Program-made: the position numbers and the translations under genes | Notes under the pieces: model-generated | Database searches by the model: none | Told to the model about the DNA's origin: nothing | Seen by the model: the letters and a program-made list of their open reading frames with translations, nothing else | Assembly (NCBI RefSeq): GCF_004119445.1 | Contig: NZ_QICI01000023.1 | Span: forward strand, 62,001 to 126,000 | Length of the DNA: 64,000 nt | From: Chryseobacterium sp. CH21 | Lineage (GTDB): Bacteria; Bacteroidota; Bacteroidia; Flavobacteriales; Weeksellaceae | Reading direction: 5' to 3' | Part shown: positions 1-7,403 of the stretch, piece by piece | How positions within the stretch are numbered: the stretch's first letter is position 1 | Layout of the letters: the number at the start of each line of letters is the position of its first letter

Positions 1-1192
1 ACCTTGATCCTGACTTTCAAGAGGATACCATCAGAAGTATCGGAAGTGATGAAGTTTCCGAAATTCTGAATGCAATGACTCCGGATGACAGAACCGCTCT
101 GTTTGAGGACTTCCCGGATGAGCTTATCAAGTATTCCATCAACCACCTTAATCCACAGGAAAGAAGAATTGCTTTAAAGCTTCTTGGGTACAACTCAGAT
201 TCTATTGCCCGTTTGATGACTCCTTATTATATTCAGATCCGTAAGGAATGGACGGTAAAAAGATGTCTACAGCAGATAAAAAAGGTCGGAAAAAGGGTGG
301 AAACCATGAACTACCTGTATGTGGTGGATGAAAGAAACCGTCTGATTGATGACCTTGCTATCGGAACTTTACTATTAGAAGAGGAAGATACTTTGGTTTC
401 TGATATTACAGACAATCATTTCGTAGCCATTACTACTACTACTTCCAAAGAGGATGCGGTAACATATTTTGAGAAGTATGACCGCGGTGCTCTTCCTATT
501 ATTACAGAAGCAGGTGTTCTGGTAGGTATTGTAACGATAGATGACATCCTTGACCAGATTGAACAGCAGAACACGGAAGATATTCAGAAATTTGGGGGAT
601 TGGAAGCATTGGATCTTCCCTATATCCAAACTTCATGGACAGAGATGATCAAAAAAGGGCAACCTGGCTGATCATTTTATTTGTTTCGGAAATGCTGACG
701 GCTTCCGCAATGGGATATTTTGATAAAGAAATTGAAAAAGCTGTTGTTCTTGCCCTATTTGTTCCACTGATTATTTCCAGTGGAGGAAATTCCGGATCTC
801 AGGCTGCTACCTTGATTATCCGTGCAATGGCACTTCAGGAGATTAGTCTGAAGGACTGGTGGTATGTTATGAAAAAAGAAATTATCTCCGGATTATGCCT
901 TGGGGCAATTTTGGGAGTTATTGGATTTTTAAGAATCATGCTTTGGCAGCAGATAGGTCTTTTTGATTATGGCCAGTATTGGGTATACGTTGGATTAAGT
1001 GTTTCTGTTTCCCTCGTTGCTATTGTGTTGTGGGGAACATTATCGGGTTCTATGATCCCGTTTGTTTTAAAGAAACTTAATCTTGACCCTGCTACTTCTT
1101 CTGCTCCATTTGTAGCAACCTTAGTGGATGTAACGGGACTTATTATCTATTTTACCGTAGCCGGACTTTTCTTAACCGGAAAACTTTTGTAA
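1..1192 (+). CDS. mgtE: Magnesium transporter MgtE, 5' partial, one frame break
   Basis: MgtE is an inner-membrane Mg2+ channel gated by cytoplasmic N and CBS domains. The reading frame is open from the first bases, so the start lies upstream. The visible part holds the end of the MgtE N domain, a CBS pair (about bases 250-570) and the conserved membrane domain with the [12 protein letters not shown] signature. The CBS part ends at a stop at 669-671, while the membrane part continues in the next frame from about 653. One extra A in the A6 run at 651-656 joins them as [11 protein letters not shown], which matches the usual MgtE layout. I read this as one gene with a lost base. A true mutation is possible. 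A 26-base gap to the next gene suggests co-transcription. Confidence 0.9.
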
Positions 1193-1218
1193 TTTTAGGC
1201 ATCATCTAACATGCCAAT

Positions 1219-1959
1219 ATGAAAATCGTTTCACTTGTACCTTCTATTACTGAGGCTTTATTTGACCTTGGACTTACTGAAAATGAAGTTGTAGGAAGAA
1301 CAAAATTCTGTATTCACCCTCAGGATAAAATAAAAAATGTAGCTGTAATCGGGGGAACTAAAAATATCAATATTGAGAAAATAAAAGCTTTACAGCCGGA
1401 TCTTATTCTTGCCAATAAGGAAGAGAATGTAAAAGAACAGGTAGAAGCTCTGATGGACGATTATAAAGTAATGGTCACCAATATTGACACGATTGAGGAT
1501 AATTATTATTTGCTTAAAAACCTCGGAAAACTCTTTGGAAAGGAAGACAGAGCTCAACTATTCAATCTTAAAATTTATGATATTCTGAATCAGGCCAAGC
1601 TGGATGCTCCTGTTAAAGCCGCTTATCTCATCTGGAATAAACCTTATATGACCATTGGTTCTGATACCTTTATTCACAGGATTTTATCTGAAATTGGTTT
1701 CGAAAATATTTTTAAAGATAAAACACGATATCCTCAAATCACCACTGAAGATCTGGCAGATGCGGATATTATTATGCTTTCTTCCGAGCCATTTCCGTTT
1801 AAAGAAAAACATATTGAGGAACTGCAGGCTTTCTATCCTGATAAAAAGATTATGATTGTGGATGGAGAGGCATTTTCCTGGTATGGAACTCATATTGCGA
1901 AGTGTGAGAATTATTTTAAAGAACTTCTCTCAGAAATTCATTCAATGCAGCAAAGCTAA
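1219..1959 (+). CDS. BtuF/FecB-type periplasmic-binding-fold protein
   Basis: This 246-residue protein belongs to the helical-backbone metal-receptor family (PF01497), which normally binds cobalamin or ferric siderophores for ABC importers. It opens with MKIVSLVPSITE, the typical first strand of the domain, and continues with GGTKNINIEKIKALQPDLIL. The C-terminal lobe contains WNKPYMTIGSDTFIHRILSE. No signal peptide is visible, so either the protein is cytoplasmic or export uses an unusual route. Leaderless versions of this family are common in Bacteroidota. No permease or ATPase gene is adjacent, so the ligand cannot be inferred. The ATG at 1219 is the natural start because the domain begins immediately. 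Confidence 0.8.
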   Translation: MKIVSLVPSITEALFDLGLTENEVVGRTKFCIHPQDKIKNVAVIGGTKNINIEKIKALQPDLILANKEENVKEQVEALMDDYKVMVTNIDTIEDNYYLLKNLGKLFGKEDRAQLFNLKIYDILNQAKLDAPVKAAYLIWNKPYMTIGSDTFIHRILSEIGFENIFKDKTRYPQITTEDLADADIIMLSSEPFPFKEKHIEELQAFYPDKKIMIVDGEAFSWYGTHIAKCENYFKELLSEIHSMQQS

Positions 1960-1972
1960 TTTTCACCATGAT

Positions 1973-2014
1973 CTTTAAACTTTAAACCCTAAACATTAAA
2001 CTTTAAATATTCAA
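1973..2014. repeat. Degenerate 7-base tandem array
   Basis: Six consecutive heptamers lie just before the cupin gene. They read ctttaaa, ctttaaa, ccctaaa, cattaaa, ctttaaa, tattcaa. The period is exactly seven while the sequence drifts. Other arrays of the same style lie near 54.3, 54.5, 56.7 and 56.9 kb. Confidence 0.6.
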
Positions 2015-2019
2015 TTCAC

Positions 2020-2487
2020 ATGTCTGGTACCGTTATATTATCTGAAGGAGAAGAATTCGATCACGTTATACAGGAAGTTTCAAAATACATTAACCTTTAT
2101 GTAATGGCCTTTGAAAAAGACGAAAGAACCATTACACGACTGGAAAAACGTGAAAATATGTATGGTGGAAACGGAACAGTATACATGATCCAGATGTTTG
2201 ACCAAAAAGAGCTGGCGAATAACCGTTTGGCCTCCTATATGGTTTTACTCAACAAAGGGGATGAATCCGGGTTTCATACCCATAGTGTAAGAAATGAACA
2301 AGAATTATATGTGGTCTTTCACGGAACCGGAGAGTATCGTGAAAGAACCGGAACAGATGGACCCATACGTAAGAAAACACTTCAGAAAGGAGATATTACA
2401 GCCATCAGTTCTATAGGATATCATTCTGTTGAAAACACGGGTGATGAGCCTTTAATTATGTTTGTTATTACCACTAATAATCCATAA
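2020..2487 (+). CDS. Cupin-domain protein
   Basis: This 155-residue protein has a single C-terminal cupin_2 barrel. The metal-ligand motif GFHTHSVRNEQELYVVFHGTGEY lies around residues 85-107 (shown with H, H, E), and the second motif is GYHSVENTGDEPLIMFVI. The N-terminal 70 residues are predicted mixed alpha/beta and I cannot assign them. The HxH...E pattern fits a mononuclear metal site, but substrate and reaction are unknown. It ends at a bidirectional terminator shared with the convergent GAF gene. Cytoplasmic location is likely, since there is no signal peptide. Confidence 0.75.
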   Translation: MSGTVILSEGEEFDHVIQEVSKYINLYVMAFEKDERTITRLEKRENMYGGNGTVYMIQMFDQKELANNRLASYMVLLNKGDESGFHTHSVRNEQELYVVFHGTGEYRERTGTDGPIRKKTLQKGDITAISSIGYHSVENTGDEPLIMFVITTNNP

Positions 2488-2490
2488 AAA

Positions 2491-2515
2491 AACTCCGGCT
2501 GATTTAGCCGGAGTT
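2491..2515. terminator. Bidirectional intrinsic terminator
   Basis: A 10-bp perfect stem, aactccggct / agccggagtt, closes on the loop gattt. An A tract sits on the left and a T-rich tail on the right, so it can serve both the cupin gene and the convergent GAF gene. Confidence 0.85.
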
Positions 2516-2537
2516 TATATTTTATATTAAGTTTCTA

Positions 2538-2987
2538 TTACAAAATCTTAGAAACTTCGTTACAAAGCCATTCTAACAATTCACGGTCTTCTTTCGTGAA
2601 AGGATCGATGGTATGAGAGTCAATATCAATCTGACCGATATTTTTGCCATCTTTAAAAATCGGAACTACGATCTCCGCTTTTGTATCAATGGAGCAGCTT
2701 AAATAGTTGCTTTCTTCGTGTACATCAGGAACTACAAATGTTTCATTGGAAACCGCTACCTGCCCGCAGATTCCTTTACCGTAAGGAATAATGGTATGAT
2801 CTGTCGGCGCTCCAACGTAAGGCCCTAAAATCAACTCATCCTTATCTCCATTTTTGAAATAGAAACCCGTCCAGTTGAAATAAGGAATTTCCTGATCCAG
2901 CAGGTGACAAACTTTTTCAAGTTTTTCTTCTGTATTATGTTTAGGACTTTCAAGAATTGAGGAAAGTCTTTTCTTTAATTCTGACAT
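2538..2987 (-). CDS. GAF-domain protein, free methionine-(R)-sulfoxide reductase type
   Basis: This 149-residue single-domain GAF protein resembles fRMsr (YebR/MsrC), which reduces free methionine-R-sulfoxide. Family features seen are WTGFYF, the GKGICGQVA loop with Cys74, DVHEESNYLSC with Cys98, and the following EIVVPI strand. E. coli-type enzymes use three cysteines. The first, about ten residues before the GxCG cysteine, is absent here, where the sequence reads APTDHTIIPYGKG. Cys74 and Cys98 fit the second and the catalytic third. Activity is therefore likely but recycling may differ. It shares its orientation with the gene at 3000-4427, 12 bases away. Confidence 0.8.
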   Translation of the reverse strand: MSELKKRLSSILESPKHNTEEKLEKVCHLLDQEIPYFNWTGFYFKNGDKDELILGPYVGAPTDHTIIPYGKGICGQVAVSNETFVVPDVHEESNYLSCSIDTKAEIVVPIFKDGKNIGQIDIDSHTIDPFTKEDRELLEWLCNEVSKIL

Positions 2988-2999
2988 TGTATTTATATT

Positions 3000-4427
3000 T
3001 TAAGAGAATTGTTTTAAGGAAAGTTCTTCTTTATATCCGAACATTCCACGCTCTTTGATCATTTCTGCTACGCCTTCCGGTACCTGAGTTTCCCAGCCTT
3101 TTACACAACATGCTATTTTTCTCAAAATTTCTCTGGAATAAATTTCCAGGAATTCCGGATTATAATTGGTAATATCTACAATACGGTTGTTGTGCTTGAA
3201 ATATTTGTATAATTCTTTCAGATTTTCTTCCACTTTCAGGTTTGAAGAATCCAGTAACTGGTGTGTTTCAGGATCTTTATAAGGATACAGATATACTCTC
3301 ATTCCGTTTCTGAAAAACTTACCGAATGCCTCCAGAATTCCTCCTGAAAGGTTTTGATAATATTTCTCATCAAATACCATCAACATATTGTTTACACCCA
3401 TTGCTACACCGATGTCTCCACTTGTGTAAGACGCAAAATAGTCTATCAGTCTGTAATATTCTGAGAAATTTGAAATAATAACGGTATACCCCAGTTTTCC
3501 GAGGATGTCTACTCTATCAAGGAAATCTCTTTCATCAATATCTCCGTCTGCTCTCAGATTGGAAATGGTGATTTCGATAAGAACTTCTGTTTCTTCGTGG
3601 GTACAGGTGGCATCTTTGAAGAACATGTCCATACCGTTTTTAAGCATATCAATGTTCACTTTCGTTACCGGTCTGAAACTTCCTCTCACCGCGAAAATAT
3701 TTTTCTTGTACAATACATCTGCCGGAAGCATGTTGTTTCCTTCAGAATTGAAGATCACGGCATCCGTCATTCCATTTTTTACCAATTGAAGAGACATCAG
3801 TCTGTTATCAACATAGGCAAAAGCGGGTCCGCTAAAGTCGATCATGTCAATTTCCAGATTATCTTTTGCAATATCATCGTAAAGAGATTCTACTAAAGTT
3901 CTTGGATTGTCAAAATAATGGAAGGCTCCGAAAATAAGGTTCACTCCAAGATTCCCAAGGGTTTCCTGCTGAAGAGTGGCATCATTTTCTTTGAATTTTA
4001 CGTGAATTACGATTTCATTGTAATCTTCATTTTCTTTAGTCTGAAAACGGATCCCTACCCAGCCGTGGCCTCTTACAGTCTTGTCGAAATTGATGGTAGT
4101 TACCGTATTGGCATAAGAAAAGAATTTTCTATCAGGATTATTATCTCTTGAAATTCTCTCTTCAATCAAAGCTACTTCATATCGAAGCATTTTGCGAAGC
4201 CTGTTCTGGGTAACGTACCTGTTTTTTACTTCCTTTCCGTAGATGGCATCACTAAAATCTTTGTCATAAGCAGACATTGCCTTAGCAATCGTACCGGAAG
4301 CTCCCCCTGCTCTAAAAAAGTGGCGAACAGTCTCCTGCCCTGCTCCAATTTCTGCGAAAGTACCATAAATAGTAGGATCTAGATTAATTGTTAATGCTTT
4401 TTGTTTAGGAGTTAGTTTCTGATACAT
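3000..4427 (-). CDS. Large conserved protein of unknown function
   Basis: This 475-residue soluble protein has no signal peptide or membrane segment. I recognise it as a conserved protein of flavobacteria and some other bacteria but cannot give it a biochemical role. Its well-ordered sequence has no low-complexity stretch. Distinctive segments are GAGQETVRHFFRAGGASGTIAKAMS near the start, RGHGWVGIRFQ near residue 120, and GMTDAVIFNSEGNNMLPADVLYKKN near residue 220. Family members have at times been given unrelated labels in databases, so automated names should be treated with care. It is divergent from the metallo-hydrolase gene, with about 54 bases between the chosen starts. Confidence 0.75.
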   Translation of the reverse strand: MYQKLTPKQKALTINLDPTIYGTFAEIGAGQETVRHFFRAGGASGTIAKAMSAYDKDFSDAIYGKEVKNRYVTQNRLRKMLRYEVALIEERISRDNNPDRKFFSYANTVTTINFDKTVRGHGWVGIRFQTKENEDYNEIVIHVKFKENDATLQQETLGNLGVNLIFGAFHYFDNPRTLVESLYDDIAKDNLEIDMIDFSGPAFAYVDNRLMSLQLVKNGMTDAVIFNSEGNNMLPADVLYKKNIFAVRGSFRPVTKVNIDMLKNGMDMFFKDATCTHEETEVLIEITISNLRADGDIDERDFLDRVDILGKLGYTVIISNFSEYYRLIDYFASYTSGDIGVAMGVNNMLMVFDEKYYQNLSGGILEAFGKFFRNGMRVYLYPYKDPETHQLLDSSNLKVEENLKELYKYFKHNNRIVDITNYNPEFLEIYSREILRKIACCVKGWETQVPEGVAEMIKERGMFGYKEELSLKQFS

Positions 4428-4481
4428 TAGGACATGAAATTTTTTGTAAATTTACCAAAATTAAACCAACCTCAAAACAAA

Positions 4482-5249
4482 ATGAAGTTGAAATTTTTAG
4501 GAACTGGTACTTCTCAAGGTGTACCCGTTATAGGCTGTACATGCGAAGTGTGTACTTCCGAAAATCCCAAAGACAATCGCTTGCGCTCTTCCGTGATGGT
4601 AACTACGGAGGAAAATAAAAAAATACTGATCGACTGCGGTCCGGATTTCAGGCAGCAAATGCTTACCAACCACGAACATAACGTAGACATTGCGTTGATC
4701 ACTCATGAACATAATGACCATGTGATCGGACTGGATGATATGCGTCCTCTGATTTTTAAAAGTGGAAAAGATGTTCCGCTATATTGCTATTCAAGAGTTG
4801 CCCACGAAATAAAAAACAGGTTTCCTTACGCTTTTGCAGACGTAAGATATCCCGGTGCACCCGCTTTTGAACTTCACGAAATTGAAAATAAGCCTTTTCA
4901 GGTACTGGATACGGAAATCACTCCTGTGGAAGTAATTCACTATAAAATTACTGTTTTTGGATATAAATTTAAAAAGCTGGCCTATATTACAGATGCCGGA
5001 TTTATTTCTGAAACGGAAAAGGAAAAACTAAAGGATCTGGACATTCTGATCTTAAACTGTATCAGGAAATTTGATCCCCATCCTGCTCATTTTATCCTTC
5101 CGGATGTTATTAAGCTGTTTGAAGAGCTAAAACCTAAGCAATTATTTTTAACGCACATCAGCCATCATTTAGGGCTGCATGATATTGAAGATAAGCAGCT
5201 TCCGGTCGGAATGCACCTTGCCTACGATGGTTTGGAAATTATTTTTTAA
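4482..5249 (+). CDS. PhnP-like MBL-fold metallo-hydrolase
   Basis: This cytoplasmic metallo-beta-lactamase-fold hydrolase (255 residues from the chosen start) resembles PhnP phosphodiesterases. The start at 4482 (MKLKFLGTGTSQG) is preferred over the in-frame ATG at 4434 because the fold begins there and it leaves room for promoters to the divergent gene. Seen are the N-terminal GTGTSQGVPV strand, a Cys pair in GCTCEVCTSENP, the metal motif THEHNDHVIGLDD and a late His in LTHISHHLG. The Cys pair and RLRSS segment are typical of the PhnP group rather than of glyoxalases. The substrate is not determinable, as no phosphonate genes are nearby. Confidence 0.8.
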   Translation: MKLKFLGTGTSQGVPVIGCTCEVCTSENPKDNRLRSSVMVTTEENKKILIDCGPDFRQQMLTNHEHNVDIALITHEHNDHVIGLDDMRPLIFKSGKDVPLYCYSRVAHEIKNRFPYAFADVRYPGAPAFELHEIENKPFQVLDTEITPVEVIHYKITVFGYKFKKLAYITDAGFISETEKEKLKDLDILILNCIRKFDPHPAHFILPDVIKLFEELKPKQLFLTHISHHLGLHDIEDKQLPVGMHLAYDGLEIIF

Positions 5250-5267
5250 AAAAATTCTTTAAAAAGC

Positions 5268-5298
5268 TTTTGAACATTGAAAAAAGTTCCTATATTTG
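5268..5298 (+). promoter_or_regulatory. Promoter of tRNA-Leu
   Basis: A TTTG box at 5268-5271 is followed 19 bases later by TATATTTG at 5291-5298. This is a textbook Bacteroidota promoter, about 40 bases before the mature tRNA. Confidence 0.8.
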
Positions 5299-5341
5299 CA
5301 CACCAATTTGAAACAAGCATCACGCTTGGAATCAACATCAA

Positions 5342-5421
5342 GCCCAGGTGGCGGAATTGGTAGACGCGCTGGTCTCAAACACCAGTTCTTAGGAGTACCG
5401 GTTCGATCCCGGTCCTGGGTA
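5342..5421 (+). tRNA. tRNA-Leu (anticodon CAA)
   Basis: The cloverleaf is complete. The acceptor arm is GCCCAGG paired with CCTGGGT (one G-U at the end), with discriminator A. The anticodon stem is CTGGT/ACCAG with loop CTCAAAC, giving anticodon CAA for UUG. The T arm is ACCGG-TTCGATC-CCGGT. CCA is not encoded. Its 3' end and terminator form the left boundary of the AT-rich insert. Confidence 0.95.
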
Positions 5422-5453
5422 CAAAAAACCTCTGAAAACTTTCAGAGGTTTTT
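5418..5453. repeat. Left boundary repeat (att-like) at tRNA-Leu 3' end
   Basis: This stretch runs from the last bases of the tRNA through its terminator. It recurs at 7363-7397 with only one A of difference in an A run. The pair brackets the AT-rich insert as a direct repeat, as expected for an integration at a tRNA 3' end. Confidence 0.7.
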
Positions 5454-5454
5454 T
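5427..5454 (+). terminator. tRNA-Leu intrinsic terminator
   Basis: The stem aacctctga pairs with tcagaggtt, with A6 on the left and T6 on the right. It directly follows the tRNA and is able to act in both directions. Confidence 0.85.
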
Positions 5455-5515
5455 CAATTGTTAACTTTTTCTATACTTCAATAAATTACATTAACTCTTT
5501 TCGTTATATCTATTA

Positions 5516-7230
5516 TTAAAAAAAATTATTAGGCATTTCTGCAATATCTTTATTGTTTTCAAAATTTGTTAATTTTAAAAACTGTATAAGGAAATTAGAA
5601 TTCTTAACAAAGTCTGACTTTATGAAATTGTCTCTGAAAGAAGGATAATTAGGTAAGCTTACATTTTCATTAAATTTACTTTTTTTCAATGCATATTCTT
5701 TAAGACATTTTATCAGATCAAATTGATTATTATAGTAAGTTAATTCGACTAATGAATTCAAGTCTAATATTACCAAATTATGAATTTTTTTAAAGTTTAG
5801 TTTGGATAAATTTATTTTTTCAAACATTTTGAGAGTTAAATAATGTTCTAATGAAGGAATATTATAAAAGGAATTTGAAACAACAATCACAGGATAAATT
5901 TCAATATTCTGAAATTTGATATTTTTTTTAATAACAAACTCATTAAAGTTATTATTATTCTTTAATTTGTCCATCATTGATATTAATTGAGATATTCCTT
6001 TTTTCTTGATAAAATTTTTATCAATTATTTCCTCAACTTCTTTATAATCATAAATAGAATCCAACCTATTAATACTTTCATAATCTTTGAATTCAAATAA
6101 GAAAATATGCCTGTTATTAAAAATCATACAATCAATTAGTGACTTGTCTTCTTCATTAAAAATTACTTTATAATATTTATTTTTTAAAGATAACTGAATT
6201 AAATTCCTAAATAATATTTCTTCTCCACCTTTTTCAGCATACTCTGAAGAGAACTCGTTATATGAATTAAATGCATTATAATCTTCAGTTAAAAATTGAA
6301 ATGTTTGAAATTTTATTTTATGATAAAAATTGAGAAAAAAATAAGCTTTGTTTAATACAAAATAGCCATTTTCATTTTCAAGGTCTTTAAGCAATGGATA
6401 ATATTTTAGTTCGACTTTGCCTCTGTTTTCTTTATTAAATAGTGAATTTATACAAAGCTCTTCACAATATTCTTTCATTTTAGATTCATTCTCATTCTTT
6501 GGATCAAAATGTATATAATTTTTATCATCCAAATAATTTAGTAATGATAATTGGTCAAAAATATACTTATCTAAGCCATTTATATTAAACCTTGATTCAA
6601 AATTTTGCAAAAAGTCATCGTAATTCCTACATAAATATTCAATAATGATCGCAATCTAACAAAAATAAAAAGCTGGTGATAAACAAAATCAAAATCAATT
6701 GTCTTCGATGATATAATAAATTGAGACAAACTTTTAAAGTATTTATCTGGTATATCATCCATAAATTTATTACGAGGAAAAATATCAACATTAAAAACTA
6801 AATATGCTAAAATGAAAGGAAAAGACTCAAATTCTGGGTTTGCTTTATTTTTTAAATAATCATAATTTTCAACGATTTTATTGATTAATAAACTATTCCC
6901 TTTAACATTAAAAATACATTTAGTTTCATGTACAATAGAACCAGAATTTTTCTTATTGATAGTGCTTAATATACTAACTATCTCAGATCTATATTTCTTT
7001 TTTTCAAAGGCGGATAAAGATTCAATTAAGTTCATTTCAAATGGCACTCCAGAAATAAAAGATTGGTTTACAGCACAAATTGTTAATAATAGAGTATCAG
7101 GATCAATTCCAGCTAATATATCTAAAACAGTTCTTTTCTCAACTTTTCCAGGAAAAACATCTTTCCAACTTAGAACAACACTTACTTGCAAATTTCTTTT
7201 CTTTTTCGATTTATTTATTTTTTTAGGCAT
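5516..7230 (-). CDS. PD-(D/E)XK nuclease-like protein, candidate defence gene, one frame break
   Basis: Two overlapping frames occupy the insert. 6580-7230 is a 216-residue frame starting with a Lys-rich tail from a true ATG. 5516-6610 is a 364-residue frame whose only start is TTG. One extra T in the T5 run on the coding strand (bases 6609-6613) joins them into a 571-residue protein, with junction GITMTF-LQNFESRF. The second part carries a restriction-endonuclease-like core: GGEEILFRNL (motif I helix), SLID (Asp), IFLFEFKDY (E-x-K) and KKGISQLI (a following Gln helix), at about residues 337-415 of the joined protein. A later strand, IEIYPVIVVSNSF, is also seen. Target and partner are unknown. 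Two separate coupled genes remain possible. Confidence 0.6.
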
Positions 7231-7362
7231 TTGGTTCTAATTTAAAAAAAGAATTATCTAATAATTTGATAAATTTAATATAGTGAAAATAATATCTTGA
7301 ATATATTAAAATCTAGAGAATTTAAAGCAGTAGTTAATTAAGAATATATGTCACTTTAATCA

Positions 7363-7397
7363 GGTACAAAAACCTCTGAAAACTTTCAGAGGTTTTT
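7363..7397. repeat. Right boundary repeat (att-like)
   Basis: This is the second copy of the tRNA-Leu tail plus terminator hairpin, ggtac then A5, the hairpin, then T5. It ends a few bases before the stop of the S41 peptidase gene, and probably also terminates that gene. Confidence 0.7.
7371..7397. terminator. Terminator hairpin, second copy
   Basis: It has the same stem as at 5427-5454. On the minus strand it lies directly after the S41 peptidase stop codon and has flanking A and T runs. Confidence 0.75.
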
Positions 7398-7403
7398 ATT
7401 TTT

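Larger units (their letters stand above)
5454..7397. mobile_element. Small AT-rich island inserted at tRNA-Leu
   Basis: About 1.9 kb lies between the two copies of the tRNA-terminator repeat. Two sampled 60-base lines inside it hold 10 and 11 G+C bases, far below flanking genes. It encodes only the interrupted nuclease-like gene. There is no integrase, transposase or inverted terminal repeat that I can see, so mobilisation in trans or loss of a recombinase gene is implied. The stretch 7231-7362 upstream of the gene is AT-rich and holds no other gene. Confidence 0.65.

Noticed and set aside
645..671. Programmed -1 frameshift in mgtE
   Set aside because: The in-frame site is C-AAA-AAA, not a canonical X-XXY-YYZ heptamer, and no stimulatory hairpin is obvious. 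Four similar breaks at other A/T runs argue for lost bases instead.
5296..5484. Small protein over the tRNA-Leu locus
   Set aside because: It runs through the tRNA and its terminator, so it is a chance open frame.
6600..6670. Joining the island frames at the more upstream T5 runs (6661-6671)
   Set aside because: An added base there leads directly into an in-frame TAG, so the break must lie further downstream in the coding direction.
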